64,000 bases of DNA. Origin: Streptomyces sp. APSN-46.1. GTDB taxonomy: Bacteria > Actinomycetota > Actinomycetes > Streptomycetales > Streptomycetaceae. The notes under the pieces are model-generated. The model was not told the DNA's origin and searched no databases. It saw only the letters and a list, made by a program, of their open reading frames with translations. Positions 42,233 to 50,590 of the stretch are shown here, piece by piece (position 1 is the first letter of the stretch; each line of letters begins with the position of its first letter). Position numbers and translations under genes: made by a program. The stretch lies in NCBI RefSeq assembly GCF_022815725.1, contig NZ_JALGRF010000003.1, forward strand, positions 248,001 through 312,000, read 5' to 3'.

Positions 42233-44311
42233 GTGACCGTACGACCCCCCAAACGGCGCACCGTTGTCGCCGGTCTCCTCGCCCTCGCGGCGGCGGGATG
42301 CACCACCGACAGCCACACCGGCACAGACGGCAAGAAGCCCGCCCCGAAGGCCCCGGCCCCGGGGCGGGCCGCCGTTCCCGCGGGGAAGGACGGTATGAGC
42401 GGCGCGCGGATCATGCAGATCGTGGCCCATCCGGACGACGACCTGTACTTCATGAACCCGGAGCTCCAGCAGTCGATCAGCGACAACGACCGGCTGGTCA
42501 GCGTCTACGTCAACTGCGGTGAGAGCTCGGGCGTCAACAAGGTCCCCGGCGAGAAGACGCGCCCCAAGCCGGACGTCCCGGGGTACGCGGGCGCCCGGCG
42601 CCAGGGCCTGCGCCAGGCGTACGCCCTGATGGCCACGGGCAAGGAACAGGCGCCCTGGACGGTCGAGGCCAAGGCCCTGCCCGACGGCACGCTCGTCGAG
42701 GTGGACACCCTCAAGGGCCACTCCGGCATCCAGCTGGTCTTCCTCGGCGTCCGGCAGCACTCCACGGGCGGCAGCGGCCCCAGCAACGCCCTTCCGGTGC
42801 TGTGGTCCGACCCGGCCACGTCCACCAGCACCCTGGCCAGCACCGGCTCCCCCGTCACCTCCTCCCACGAGGTGACCCGCGAGAGCCTCATCGCCAACCT
42901 GGCCGCGCTGCTGAACGAGCACAAGCCCACGCTGGTGCGCACCCTGGACCCCGACCCCGACATGCAGGTCCACGACTCGAAGAACCGGCCGCACCACGAC
43001 CAGCCCGGTTACTCCGACCACCCGGACCACACGGCCGCAGCTCTCTTCGCGTACGCCGCCCTGGAGCGTTACAAGGGGCCCGGCGAAGGCCGTTCGTACT
43101 CCGTCGTGAGCTACCGCGGCTACTTCAACGAGCGGTGGCCGCACAATCTGCCGCGCCAGATCCAGCGCGCCAAGGCCGACGTCCTCAACGCCTACGGCGG
43201 CGCCCCGGACCGCTGCGACTTCGTGGCCGGCTGCGGCGACTACGACGTCGGCCAGGACCGCTCGTTCGGCCCCGGCTGGCTCCAGCGCACCTCCCAGCGC
43301 CAGCCCACCGCCGGGCCCCGCGTCCAGCAGGCCCCCGACGGCCGGCTCACCGCGTTCGGCGTCCTCGGCGGGCAGGCCGCCATGTGGCAGGAGTCCGCGC
43401 CCGGCAGCGGCAGTTGGGGCAAGCCCACGCTGCTCGGCGGCGACGGACTGCTGCCCGGCCTGGCCGCCGTCCTCACCAAGGACGGCCGCTGGCAGCTGTT
43501 CGCGCAGCGCGTCGCCGGTCTCGGCGCCAAGGCCGAGGAGAACCTGCGCGAGCTCGTCACCACCGAACAGCAGGCCGCCGGCGGCGCGTTCCGCGCCTGG
43601 ACCTCGCTCGGCAATCCCGAGAAGGACCCGGAGCGCGGCCGCCGCGTGGGCGCCCCCGTCGTGGCCCTCGCCGGCGACGGCACCCTCCACCTCTTCGCGC
43701 GCAACTGGTCCAAGGGCGTCTCCACCCGCCGCCGCGGCGGCGACGGCACCTGGACCGGCTGGCGCGACCTGGGCGGCGCCGAGGTACAGGAAGGCCTGAC
43801 GGCCGCCACCGACACCAAGGGCCGCGTGCACGTCCTGGCCGCCGCGCACGACACCGTCCACCACTGGACGCACGAGAAGCCCGGCCAGGAACTCGCCCTC
43901 GTCGCCACCGGCCTGCCCGCCCCCGCGGACCCGCCGACCGTGCTGGCCCGCCCCGACGGCTCGCTGCTCCTGGCGTTCCGCGAGGCGAAGACCGCCCGCC
44001 CCCAGCTGTACCGCAGCTCCACCGACGGCGGGGCCTGGACCGACGCGAAGCTCGACCTCGCGGGCCGGGGCTACGGACCGCTCACCCTCCACCCGCTCCG
44101 CGAGGGGGTGCTGCTCGCCGCCCGCAACAACGACGGCGGCACCAGCCTGGCCACCCTCGAAACCAGCGGCACCCCCCGCTGGACCAGCATCAAGGGCGCC
44201 GTCGTCGGACAGGCGGCCCTGGCCACCGACTCCGCCGACCGCCCCTTCCTCGCCCGCCTGGCACCCGACGCGACCCTCGCGACGAGCGCCATCCCACAGA
44301 ACAGCCGATGA
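42233..44311 (+). CDS. PIG-L/LmbE deacetylase lipoprotein with C-terminal probable beta-propeller
   Basis: 692 residues with a lipoprotein signal (RRTVVAGLLALAAAGC, lipobox Cys about 22), so the protein should be anchored outside the membrane. The N-terminal half is a GlcNAc-PI de-N-acetylase fold: AHPDDD (about 64-70) and SDHPDHTAA (about 260) supply the zinc ligands and catalytic Asp. The C-terminal half (about 350-692) has repeated blades of the pattern GRLTAFGVLGGQAAMW, GRWQLFAQR, GTLHLFARNW, GRVHVLAAAH and GSLLLAFRE, typical of tectonin/PLL-like sugar-binding propellers. It probably deacetylates amino sugars of the locus's surface glycan while the propeller binds it. Translation is coupled to the acyltransferase (ATGA). 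Confidence 0.9.
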   Translation: MTVRPPKRRTVVAGLLALAAAGCTTDSHTGTDGKKPAPKAPAPGRAAVPAGKDGMSGARIMQIVAHPDDDLYFMNPELQQSISDNDRLVSVYVNCGESSGVNKVPGEKTRPKPDVPGYAGARRQGLRQAYALMATGKEQAPWTVEAKALPDGTLVEVDTLKGHSGIQLVFLGVRQHSTGGSGPSNALPVLWSDPATSTSTLASTGSPVTSSHEVTRESLIANLAALLNEHKPTLVRTLDPDPDMQVHDSKNRPHHDQPGYSDHPDHTAAALFAYAALERYKGPGEGRSYSVVSYRGYFNERWPHNLPRQIQRAKADVLNAYGGAPDRCDFVAGCGDYDVGQDRSFGPGWLQRTSQRQPTAGPRVQQAPDGRLTAFGVLGGQAAMWQESAPGSGSWGKPTLLGGDGLLPGLAAVLTKDGRWQLFAQRVAGLGAKAEENLRELVTTEQQAAGGAFRAWTSLGNPEKDPERGRRVGAPVVALAGDGTLHLFARNWSKGVSTRRRGGDGTWTGWRDLGGAEVQEGLTAATDTKGRVHVLAAAHDTVHHWTHEKPGQELALVATGLPAPADPPTVLARPDGSLLLAFREAKTARPQLYRSSTDGGAWTDAKLDLAGRGYGPLTLHPLREGVLLAARNNDGGTSLATLETSGTPRWTSIKGAVVGQAALATDSADRPFLARLAPDATLATSAIPQNSR

Positions 44312-45444
44312 TGACTACTCAGGCCGTCTCTCCCCACATACCCGCCCAAGCCGCGGCGCCGGCCGCCGGCCGCCCCGCCCGGGGCGGGCGGCTGTACACG
44401 CTCGACGGGCTGCGCCTGGTCGCGGCACTGATCGTCGTCGCCTTCCACTTCATCGCCTTCGACGACTGGGCGACGCCGCTATGGGGCAAGTCCACCTCCG
44501 CGATCTTCCCCACCGCGCACCCGATCGCCTCGTACGGCTGGCTCGGCGTTCAGCTGTTCTTCCTGATCAGCGGCTTCGTGATCTGCATGTCCTGCTGGGG
44601 ACGCACGGTCAAGGACTTCGCGATCTCCCGGGTGATCCGGCTCTACCCCGCGTACTGGTTCGCCGTACTGCTCACCGCCGGCGTGATGCTCTGGTCCCAC
44701 GGGATGAAGCAGACCGGGTACACCCCCACCAAGATCCTGTCGAACCTGACGATGCTCCAGGAGCCGATGGGCGCGGGCGACATCGACCCCGTCTACTGGA
44801 CGCTCTGGACCGAGCTGCGCTTCTACCTGCTGTTCGCGATCGTCGCCGCGCTCGGCGTGACCTACCGCCGGGTCGTCGTCTTCTGTGGCATATGGCTGCT
44901 GATGTCCGTACTGGCACCGCACTCGGGCATCGCCCTGATCCAGCTCATGGCCATGCCCGAGTCCGCCCCGTTCTTCGTCGCGGGCGTGGTGATGTTCCTG
45001 ATGCACCGGTTCGGCACCAAGCCCGAACTGTGGCTGCTGCTCGGCACGTCCTGGCTGCTCGCCCAGAACCAGCTGCCCAGTCTGATGAAGACGGCCGAGG
45101 GCTCGGTCAAGCACCAGCTCTCCTGGACCGTCTGCCTGGCCGTCATCACGCTGTTCTACCTGCTCGTCCTGGGCGTGGCCCTCGGCCGCCTGCGCTTCTT
45201 CAACCGCAAGTGGCTCACCACCGCCGGCGCCCTCACCTTCCCGCTGTACCTGCTCCACGAGGAGCTGGGCTGGGAGATCATCCGGCGCCTGCACACCGAC
45301 ATCGCGCCCTGGCCGCTGCTCGGCGGCATCCTCGCGGTCATGCTGATCGCCTCCTGGCTGGTGCACCGCTTCGTCGAGCGTCCGAGCGCGAAGGCCATGA
45401 AGAAGTGGCTCACCGGAGCGGGCCCGGGCGCCGGCCGGCGCTGA
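44308..45444 (+). CDS. acyltransferase-3 family membrane O-acyltransferase
   Basis: About 378 residues from ATG 44308, overlapping the previous stop as ATGA. It is a polytopic membrane protein of the Acyl_transf_3/OatA family: YTLDGLRLVAALIVVAFHF with the catalytic His, LFFLISGFVICMS, RVIRLYPAYWFAVLL, PVYWTLWTELRFYLLFAIVA, and a final helix ending FVERPSAKAMKKWL. These enzymes O-acylate surface sugars, usually with acetyl groups carried across the membrane. As the third gene of the Stealth/deacetylase operon, it likely decorates the same glycopolymer. Confidence 0.92.
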   Translation: MMTTQAVSPHIPAQAAAPAAGRPARGGRLYTLDGLRLVAALIVVAFHFIAFDDWATPLWGKSTSAIFPTAHPIASYGWLGVQLFFLISGFVICMSCWGRTVKDFAISRVIRLYPAYWFAVLLTAGVMLWSHGMKQTGYTPTKILSNLTMLQEPMGAGDIDPVYWTLWTELRFYLLFAIVAALGVTYRRVVVFCGIWLLMSVLAPHSGIALIQLMAMPESAPFFVAGVVMFLMHRFGTKPELWLLLGTSWLLAQNQLPSLMKTAEGSVKHQLSWTVCLAVITLFYLLVLGVALGRLRFFNRKWLTTAGALTFPLYLLHEELGWEIIRRLHTDIAPWPLLGGILAVMLIASWLVHRFVERPSAKAMKKWLTGAGPGAGRR

Positions 45445-45585
45445 GGGGCCCGGGAGGCGACGTACGCGACGTACGCGCCGGGGCGGGACGGGAAACCGTC
45501 CCGCCCCGCACTCGTTCCCGCACTCGTTCCCCGCACTCGTTCGGAGCAGTCGGCGCCCCGCGCGCCGTCCGGCGAGAATGGGGCC

Positions 45586-47406
45586 ATGACCAGCGACAGC
45601 GATGTGACCCCCGGCGACGTGACCCCCGACTGGCCCGACTGGGAGAAGCGGTTCCGCGCACCGCGCGTCGGGCTGCCCGACTGGGCCGAGGACGCCCCGG
45701 ACCGCGCGCTCTTCGTCTCCAACGCGACCGGAACCTTCGAGCTCTACGCCTGGGACCGCGCCACCGGCGAGCAGCGGCAGGCCACCGACCGCCCCAACGG
45801 CACCACCGACGGCACCCTCTCCCCCGACGGCGAGTGGATCTGGTGGTTCTCCGACACCGACGGCGACGAGTTCGGCACCTGGGTGCGCCAGCCCTTCGCG
45901 GGCGGCCCCGACGAGCCGGCCACCCCGGGGCTGGAGCCCTCGTACCCCGCCGGGCTGGCCATCGGGCGGGACGGCACGGCGGTCGTCGGGCGCTCCACCG
46001 ACGAGGAGGGCTCCACGATCCACGTCGTACGCCCCGACGGCTCGGCGCCCGCCGAGATCTACCGGCACCGCGAGTCGGCCGGCGTGGGCGACCTGTCCCG
46101 GGACGGGACCCTGATCGCCATCGAGCACACCGAACACGGCGACGCGATGCACTCGTCCCTGCGCGTGGTCACCCTCGACGGGACCACCGTCGCCGAGCTG
46201 GACGACTCCAGGGCGGGCACCGAGGAGCTCGGCCTGGAGGTGCTCGGCTTCGCGCCCGTCTCCGGCGACACCCGGCTGCTGATCGGCCACCAGCGGCGCG
46301 GCCGCTGGGAGCCGATGGTGTGGGACGTGGCCTCCGGCGCCCAGGAGGACCTGGCGATCGATCTGCCGGGCGACGTGAGCGCCGAGTGGTACCCGGACGG
46401 GTCGGCGCTGCTCATCGCGCACGGCTTCGAGGCGCGCAGCGAGCTCTGGCGGTACGACCTGGCCGCGCGGGAACTCGTCCGCGTGGACACGCCGCCCGGG
46501 ACGGTCTCGGGTGCGACGGCGCGGCCCGACGGGACGGTGGAGTACCAGTGGTCCTCGGCGGCCGAGCCCTCGGCCGTACGGTCCACCGCGGGCGGGGTCG
46601 TCCTCGATCCCCCCGGGTTCCGGCCGCCGGGCTCGGTGCCGGTGGAGGACGTGTGGGTGGAGGGCCCGGGCGGGCGGATCCACGCCCTCGCGCAGCGGCC
46701 GGTGGGCCACGGCGACGGCCCCTTCCCGACGGTCTTCGAGATCCACGGCGGGCCCACCTGGCACGACAGCGACGCCTTCGCGGCGGCCCCGGCGGCCTGG
46801 CTGGACCACGGCTTCGCCGTCGTCCGCGTCAACTACCGGGGCTCCACGGGCTACGGCCGCGCGTGGACCGACGCCCTCAAGCACCGGGTCGGGCTGATCG
46901 AGCTGGAGGACATCGAGGCCGTCCGGGAATGGGCGGTGGCCTGCGGCCTCGCGGACCCGGCGCGGCTGGTGCTCTCAGGTGGCTCCTGGGGCGGATACCT
47001 GACGCTGCTCGGCATCGGCATGCGGCCCGAGGCCTGGGCGGTCGGGCTGGCCGCCGTACCGGTGGCCGACTACGTGACCGCGTACCACGACGAGATGGAG
47101 GCGCTGAAGTCCCTGGACCGCACCCTCTTCGGCGGCACGCCGGAGGAGGTCCCGGAGCGCTTCGAGGTGTCCTCGCCGCTCACCTACGTGGACGCGGTGA
47201 AGGCGCCCGTGCACATCGCGGCGGGCGTCAACGACCCGCGCTGCCCGATCCGGCAGATCGAGAACTACGTCGACCGGCTGGCCGCGCGCGGGGCGGTGCA
47301 CGAGGTGTACCGGTACGACGCCGGGCACGGTTCGCTCGTCGTGGAGGAGCGGATCAAGCAGGTCCGGATGGAGCTGGAGTTCGCGCTGAAGCACCTGCCG
47401 CACTGA
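45586..47406 (+). CDS. S9-family prolyl oligopeptidase-type serine peptidase
   Basis: 606 residues. Residues 1-360 form a WD-like beta-propeller (VSNATGTFELYAWDRATGEQ, SPDGEWIWWFSDTDGDE). The catalytic alpha/beta hydrolase domain (about 370-606) has GGPTWHDSD at the oxyanion strand, nucleophile GGSWGG (Ser about 467), Asp in NDPRCPI (about 551) and His in DAGHGS (about 582). There is no signal peptide, so it should be a cytoplasmic peptidase of the DPP/acylaminoacyl peptidase group that cuts short peptides. It stands alone with its own upstream gap (45445-45585), which holds a threefold CACTCGTTCCC-type direct repeat. Confidence 0.93.
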   Translation: MTSDSDVTPGDVTPDWPDWEKRFRAPRVGLPDWAEDAPDRALFVSNATGTFELYAWDRATGEQRQATDRPNGTTDGTLSPDGEWIWWFSDTDGDEFGTWVRQPFAGGPDEPATPGLEPSYPAGLAIGRDGTAVVGRSTDEEGSTIHVVRPDGSAPAEIYRHRESAGVGDLSRDGTLIAIEHTEHGDAMHSSLRVVTLDGTTVAELDDSRAGTEELGLEVLGFAPVSGDTRLLIGHQRRGRWEPMVWDVASGAQEDLAIDLPGDVSAEWYPDGSALLIAHGFEARSELWRYDLAARELVRVDTPPGTVSGATARPDGTVEYQWSSAAEPSAVRSTAGGVVLDPPGFRPPGSVPVEDVWVEGPGGRIHALAQRPVGHGDGPFPTVFEIHGGPTWHDSDAFAAAPAAWLDHGFAVVRVNYRGSTGYGRAWTDALKHRVGLIELEDIEAVREWAVACGLADPARLVLSGGSWGGYLTLLGIGMRPEAWAVGLAAVPVADYVTAYHDEMEALKSLDRTLFGGTPEEVPERFEVSSPLTYVDAVKAPVHIAAGVNDPRCPIRQIENYVDRLAARGAVHEVYRYDAGHGSLVVEERIKQVRMELEFALKHLPH

Positions 47407-47436
47407 ACCCCGCCAGGAACCCCGCCAGCCGTTCCC

Positions 47437-47471
47437 CGGTGCACCCCCCGTACGGTGGTGGGGTGCACCGG
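47437..47471 (+). promoter_or_regulatory. hairpin enclosing the SURF1 start codon
   Basis: CCGGTGCACCCC (47436-47447) and GGGGTGCACCGG (47460-47471) form a perfect 12-bp stem with a 12-nt loop. The GTG start of SURF1 (47463-47465) lies inside the right arm, so the structure could occlude initiation. Confidence 0.7.
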
Positions 47472-48287
47472 TTTCTCCTGACCCCGCGCTGGTGGGGGAT
47501 CAACGTCTTCGTCGCGCTCGGCGTCCCCGTCTGCCTGTTCATGGGGTCCTGGCAGCTCGGCCGGTTCGAGGACCGCGTCGACAGCCACCGCGAGGCGAGC
47601 GCCGAGCGGCCCGCCGACCAGAGCGCCGCGCCGCTGGACTCACTGCTTCCGGTGGACAAGCAGACCTCGGGACGGCTCGCCTCCGCCTCCGGCGAGTACG
47701 GCGAACAGCTGCTGGTCCCGGAGCGGACGCTCGACGGGAAGTCCGGCTTCTACGTCCTGACCCTGCTGCGGACCGACTCCGGCAAGGCCGTTCCGGTGGT
47801 CCGGGGCTGGCTGCCGGGGGCGCCGGACGCGGGCCGGGCCCCGGCCGCGCCGACCGGGCGGGTGGAGGTCACGGGCGCGCTCCAGGCCTCGGAGAACTCC
47901 AGCACCAAGGGCGTCTACGCGGCCGGCGGTCTGCCGGCCGGGCAGCTCGGGGTGATCGGGGCGGCCTCGCTGGTCAACATCGTGCCGTACGACCTGTACG
48001 ACGCCTGGCTGACGGTGCAGAGCCCGGCGGACGGTCTGACTCCGGTGCCCGCGCGGGCACCGTCCAACACCGGGCTCGACCTGAAGGCGTTCCAGAACCT
48101 CGGCTACACGGGCGAGTGGTTCGTCTTCGCCGCGTTCGTGCTGTTCATGTGGTTCCGGCTCTACCGGCGCGAGGTCGAAACCCTCCGGGACGCCGAGGCG
48201 GGCCTTCTCCCGGACGAGGCGAACGCGGCGGACGCTCCGGGAACTCCGGCCGAGACCACGCCGGACCAGGCCGCGCGCGCCCGCTAG
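47463..48287 (+). CDS. SURF1-family cytochrome oxidase assembly protein
   Basis: 274 residues from GTG 47463, which gives the family's usual beginning (HRFLLTPRWWGINVFVALGV). Two membrane helices flank an extracytoplasmic domain: residues about 8-28 and about 222-240 (WFVFAAFVLFMWFRLY). The start contains GSWQLGRFEDR, and VVRGWLPG and LNLGYTGEWF-type segments match the family. SURF1 helps insert haem a into the aa3 oxidase. The C-terminus has an acidic, Ala/Thr-rich tail. It follows the S9 gene by 56 nt and its start codon sits in a stable hairpin. Confidence 0.92.
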   Translation: MHRFLLTPRWWGINVFVALGVPVCLFMGSWQLGRFEDRVDSHREASAERPADQSAAPLDSLLPVDKQTSGRLASASGEYGEQLLVPERTLDGKSGFYVLTLLRTDSGKAVPVVRGWLPGAPDAGRAPAAPTGRVEVTGALQASENSSTKGVYAAGGLPAGQLGVIGAASLVNIVPYDLYDAWLTVQSPADGLTPVPARAPSNTGLDLKAFQNLGYTGEWFVFAAFVLFMWFRLYRREVETLRDAEAGLLPDEANAADAPGTPAETTPDQAARAR

Positions 48288-48320
48288 GGGGATCCCACCA
48301 GATGGAGGCCGGGGGGCACC

Positions 48321-48386
48321 TTCAGCCTCGCCGGCGGCACCTTCAGCCTCGCCGGCGTTTGAGGCGCGGGTCCGGGCGGAGCCCGG
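48321..48386. repeat. REP-like intergenic element, locus 1
   Basis: A half unit (48321-48336) and a full unit (48344-48386) of the form CAGCC(C/T)CGCCGGCGTTTGAG, then GCGCGGGTC, then an inverted CCGGGCGGAGCCCGG hairpin. It lies in the 221-bp gap between convergent SURF1 and the membrane protein gene. The same element recurs at 59.2 and 63.7 kb. Confidence 0.85.
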
Positions 48387-48508
48387 TGCCCGGCGGAGCC
48401 GGGTTCCCTGGCATCCCGCCGAGGTCGGCCGCGCCCACCGGCGGGTTCCGGCGTAGCCGGCGGCCGGCATGTGGGCCGCCTGGGCCCGCCACAGTCGCCC
48501 GGCCAGGG

Positions 48509-49645
48509 CTACGGCTTCGGCGCGTCCAGCGGGATGACGCCCGTCCGGTAGACCGTCCCGCCGCAGGCGCTGGGGATGGTGGTCTGCGTGGTCGGCGCGC
48601 CCGCGACCGGCGTGTGCGACACCGCCAAGCCGTTCGGGTCCGGCGAAGGCGCTCCGCCCGTCTGCGGATCCGCGGCCGCGTCCGTGCCGGCGGCGGCGCC
48701 CGTCTCGACGGACCCCGACTCCGCGCCGGTGCCGTCCGACGGCTTCGCACCCGGGTCCGGGCTCGTCGCCGGACAGGGCTCACCCGACGGAACCCAGGCG
48801 AACTGGACCTCGTACGCGGAGTTCGGCGCGAGCATCAGCACCGGCACCTCCGCCGCCGGCTCGGTCAGCAGCCCGCTGGCCGGGTCCCCGGCCCGGTGGC
48901 CCACCACGCCCACCGCCGAGGAGGGGCCGCCGGTCGCGGGACCGGGCGCCACCGCCGCCGTCACGGAGTCCGGGCCGGTGACGGCGCAGCCCTTGCCCGA
49001 GACGTTGGTGACCTTGAAACTGCCGAACACCTTGCCGTCGGCCTCGGGGGCGCGGGCACTGGCCCGCACGCCCAACTGCGCGGCTCCGCACCCGGGCACA
49101 CCCGACGGCACGACCGGGGGCTGCGGGTTCGTGCCGGTCGCCGCGCCGGGGCTGGGCTGCCCCGCCACCGCGCCGCCGCTCGGGGAGCCGGCGGCCTCGG
49201 GGTCCGGCTGCGCGCCGGCGCCGTCCGCGTCCCCGCCGCCCTTCCCCGGGGGCTTCGTGGAGGTCGGCGCGAGTCCGCCGGAGCCGTTCTGGTGCGGGTC
49301 GGAGTCGGCGCCGTGCTTGCCGGCCTGCTCCTGCCCGTGCCCGGCGATGGCCGAGTGCCCGGCCTCGGTGCCCTCGGCGCCCGTCAGACGCATGGCGGCG
49401 GGGACCGTCGTACCCGCCAGCAGCGCGACGGCGGCGGCGCCGACGAGCACCCGCCGCTTGCGCGCCCGGCGGGCGGGGACGGCGTACCGCAGCCGCTCCA
49501 GCGCGCCCTCGGCGGGCTTGATGTCCTGGACGGCGCCGCTGAACAGGCTCCGCAGCGCCTGCTCCTCGCGGGCCCCGGCGTCCTCGCGGGCCCCGGCCTC
49601 GGCCTCGGCGTCGTCACCCGGCGGGTTCTTGTGGTCGTCCCTCAT
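48509..49645 (-). CDS. single-pass membrane protein, putative partner of the ECF sigma factor
   Basis: 378 residues. There is an acidic cytoplasmic N-terminus (1-65), one membrane helix (about 66-85, VLVGAAAVALLAGTTVP), a long Gly/Pro/Ser/Ala-rich linker, and an outer domain with CGAAQLGVRASAR and GSFKVTNVSGKGCAVTG, a pattern like DUF4232 domains, with four cysteines that could form two disulfides. Its start overlaps the sigma-factor stop (ATGA). That arrangement usually marks an anti-sigma factor or envelope sensor, but no zinc-binding anti-sigma motif is visible, so the regulatory role is inferred. Confidence 0.8.
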   Translation of the reverse strand: MRDDHKNPPGDDAEAEAGAREDAGAREEQALRSLFSGAVQDIKPAEGALERLRYAVPARRARKRRVLVGAAAVALLAGTTVPAAMRLTGAEGTEAGHSAIAGHGQEQAGKHGADSDPHQNGSGGLAPTSTKPPGKGGGDADGAGAQPDPEAAGSPSGGAVAGQPSPGAATGTNPQPPVVPSGVPGCGAAQLGVRASARAPEADGKVFGSFKVTNVSGKGCAVTGPDSVTAAVAPGPATGGPSSAVGVVGHRAGDPASGLLTEPAAEVPVLMLAPNSAYEVQFAWVPSGEPCPATSPDPGAKPSDGTGAESGSVETGAAAGTDAAADPQTGGAPSPDPNGLAVSHTPVAGAPTTQTTIPSACGGTVYRTGVIPLDAPKP

Positions 49646-50421
49646 GATTGCGCAGCCTCCATCGCCACCCGCAGCGCGGCAATGCCCCGCGATCCGTACG
49701 CCTTCACCGAGCCGAGCGAGACGCCGAGCGTCTCGGCGACCTGGGCCTCCGTCATGTCCGCGAAGTACCGCAGCACCAGTACCTCACGCTGGCGACGCTG
49801 GAGTCCCCGCATCGCCTTGATCAGATCGTCCCGCTCCAGCAGGTCGTAAGCGCCCTCCTCGGCACTGGCCATGTCCGGCATCGGCTTCGACAGCAGCTTG
49901 AGGCCGAGGATCCTGCGGCGCAGCGCGGAGCGCGAGAGGTTGACGACGGTCTGGCGCAGGTACGCCAGCGTCTTGTCACGGTCCCGGACCCGGTTGCGGG
50001 CCGAGTGCACGCGGATGAAGGCCTCTTGGACGACGTCCTCGCAGGACGCGGTGTCGTCGAGGAGCAGCGCGGCGAGTCCGAGGAGGGAGCGGTAGTGCGC
50101 CTGGTAGGTCTCCGTGAGGTGGTCCACCGTCGTGCCGGCCACCACGGCCTTCTCCGCCTTCTCCGCCTTCTCCGCCTTCTCGGCGGTGGCCGCCCGGGCG
50201 TTGCTCCCGTCGCCTTGCGAGCTATCGCGGGGCGAGGGCACGCGGCCGCCCCGGATCGGTACCACGGACAGCGGCGGGACGGGAGAGGCGCCGGCGGGCG
50301 GGACGGGCATGATCACCGGGAACCCGCCGGGCACACGCGAGCCCACGCGAGAGCCCGGGCGCGACGGAACGATTCCGGAGCGCGCCGGTACAACGGCGAT
50401 GTCGAGCAATGCCTCGGCCAC
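49642..50421 (-). CDS. SigE-type ECF RNA polymerase sigma factor
   Basis: Up to 259 residues. The sigma core starts near residue 100: region 2 (YQAHYRSLLGLAALLLDD, CEDVVQEAFIRVHSA, TLAYLRQTVVNLSRSALRRR) and region 4 (LQRRQREVLVLRYFADMTEAQVAETLGVSLGSVKAYGSRGIAAL). The N-terminal 95 residues are Pro/Arg-rich low complexity with an EKAEKAEKAEKA stretch from a 9-bp repeat (about 50149-50181). The real start may therefore lie further in, and homologous factors are nearer 170 residues. It is translationally coupled to the membrane protein downstream and probably responds to an envelope signal. Confidence 0.88.
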   Translation of the reverse strand: MAEALLDIAVVPARSGIVPSRPGSRVGSRVPGGFPVIMPVPPAGASPVPPLSVVPIRGGRVPSPRDSSQGDGSNARAATAEKAEKAEKAEKAVVAGTTVDHLTETYQAHYRSLLGLAALLLDDTASCEDVVQEAFIRVHSARNRVRDRDKTLAYLRQTVVNLSRSALRRRILGLKLLSKPMPDMASAEEGAYDLLERDDLIKAMRGLQRRQREVLVLRYFADMTEAQVAETLGVSLGSVKAYGSRGIAALRVAMEAAQS

Positions 50422-50590
50422 GCCAGTTGGACACGCGTCCCCCCGTCAGGGTTGTACGCGCGAGGCAGAGTCTCCAGCAATATCCCCATTGCCCTCATGC
50501 GTACCCGCTCTTCCCGATTGCCCCGTCTTTCGAGACGGCAGTCGGGCCATCACCTTGATCAAGGGATCGACACCGATCCTACAAAGTGAA

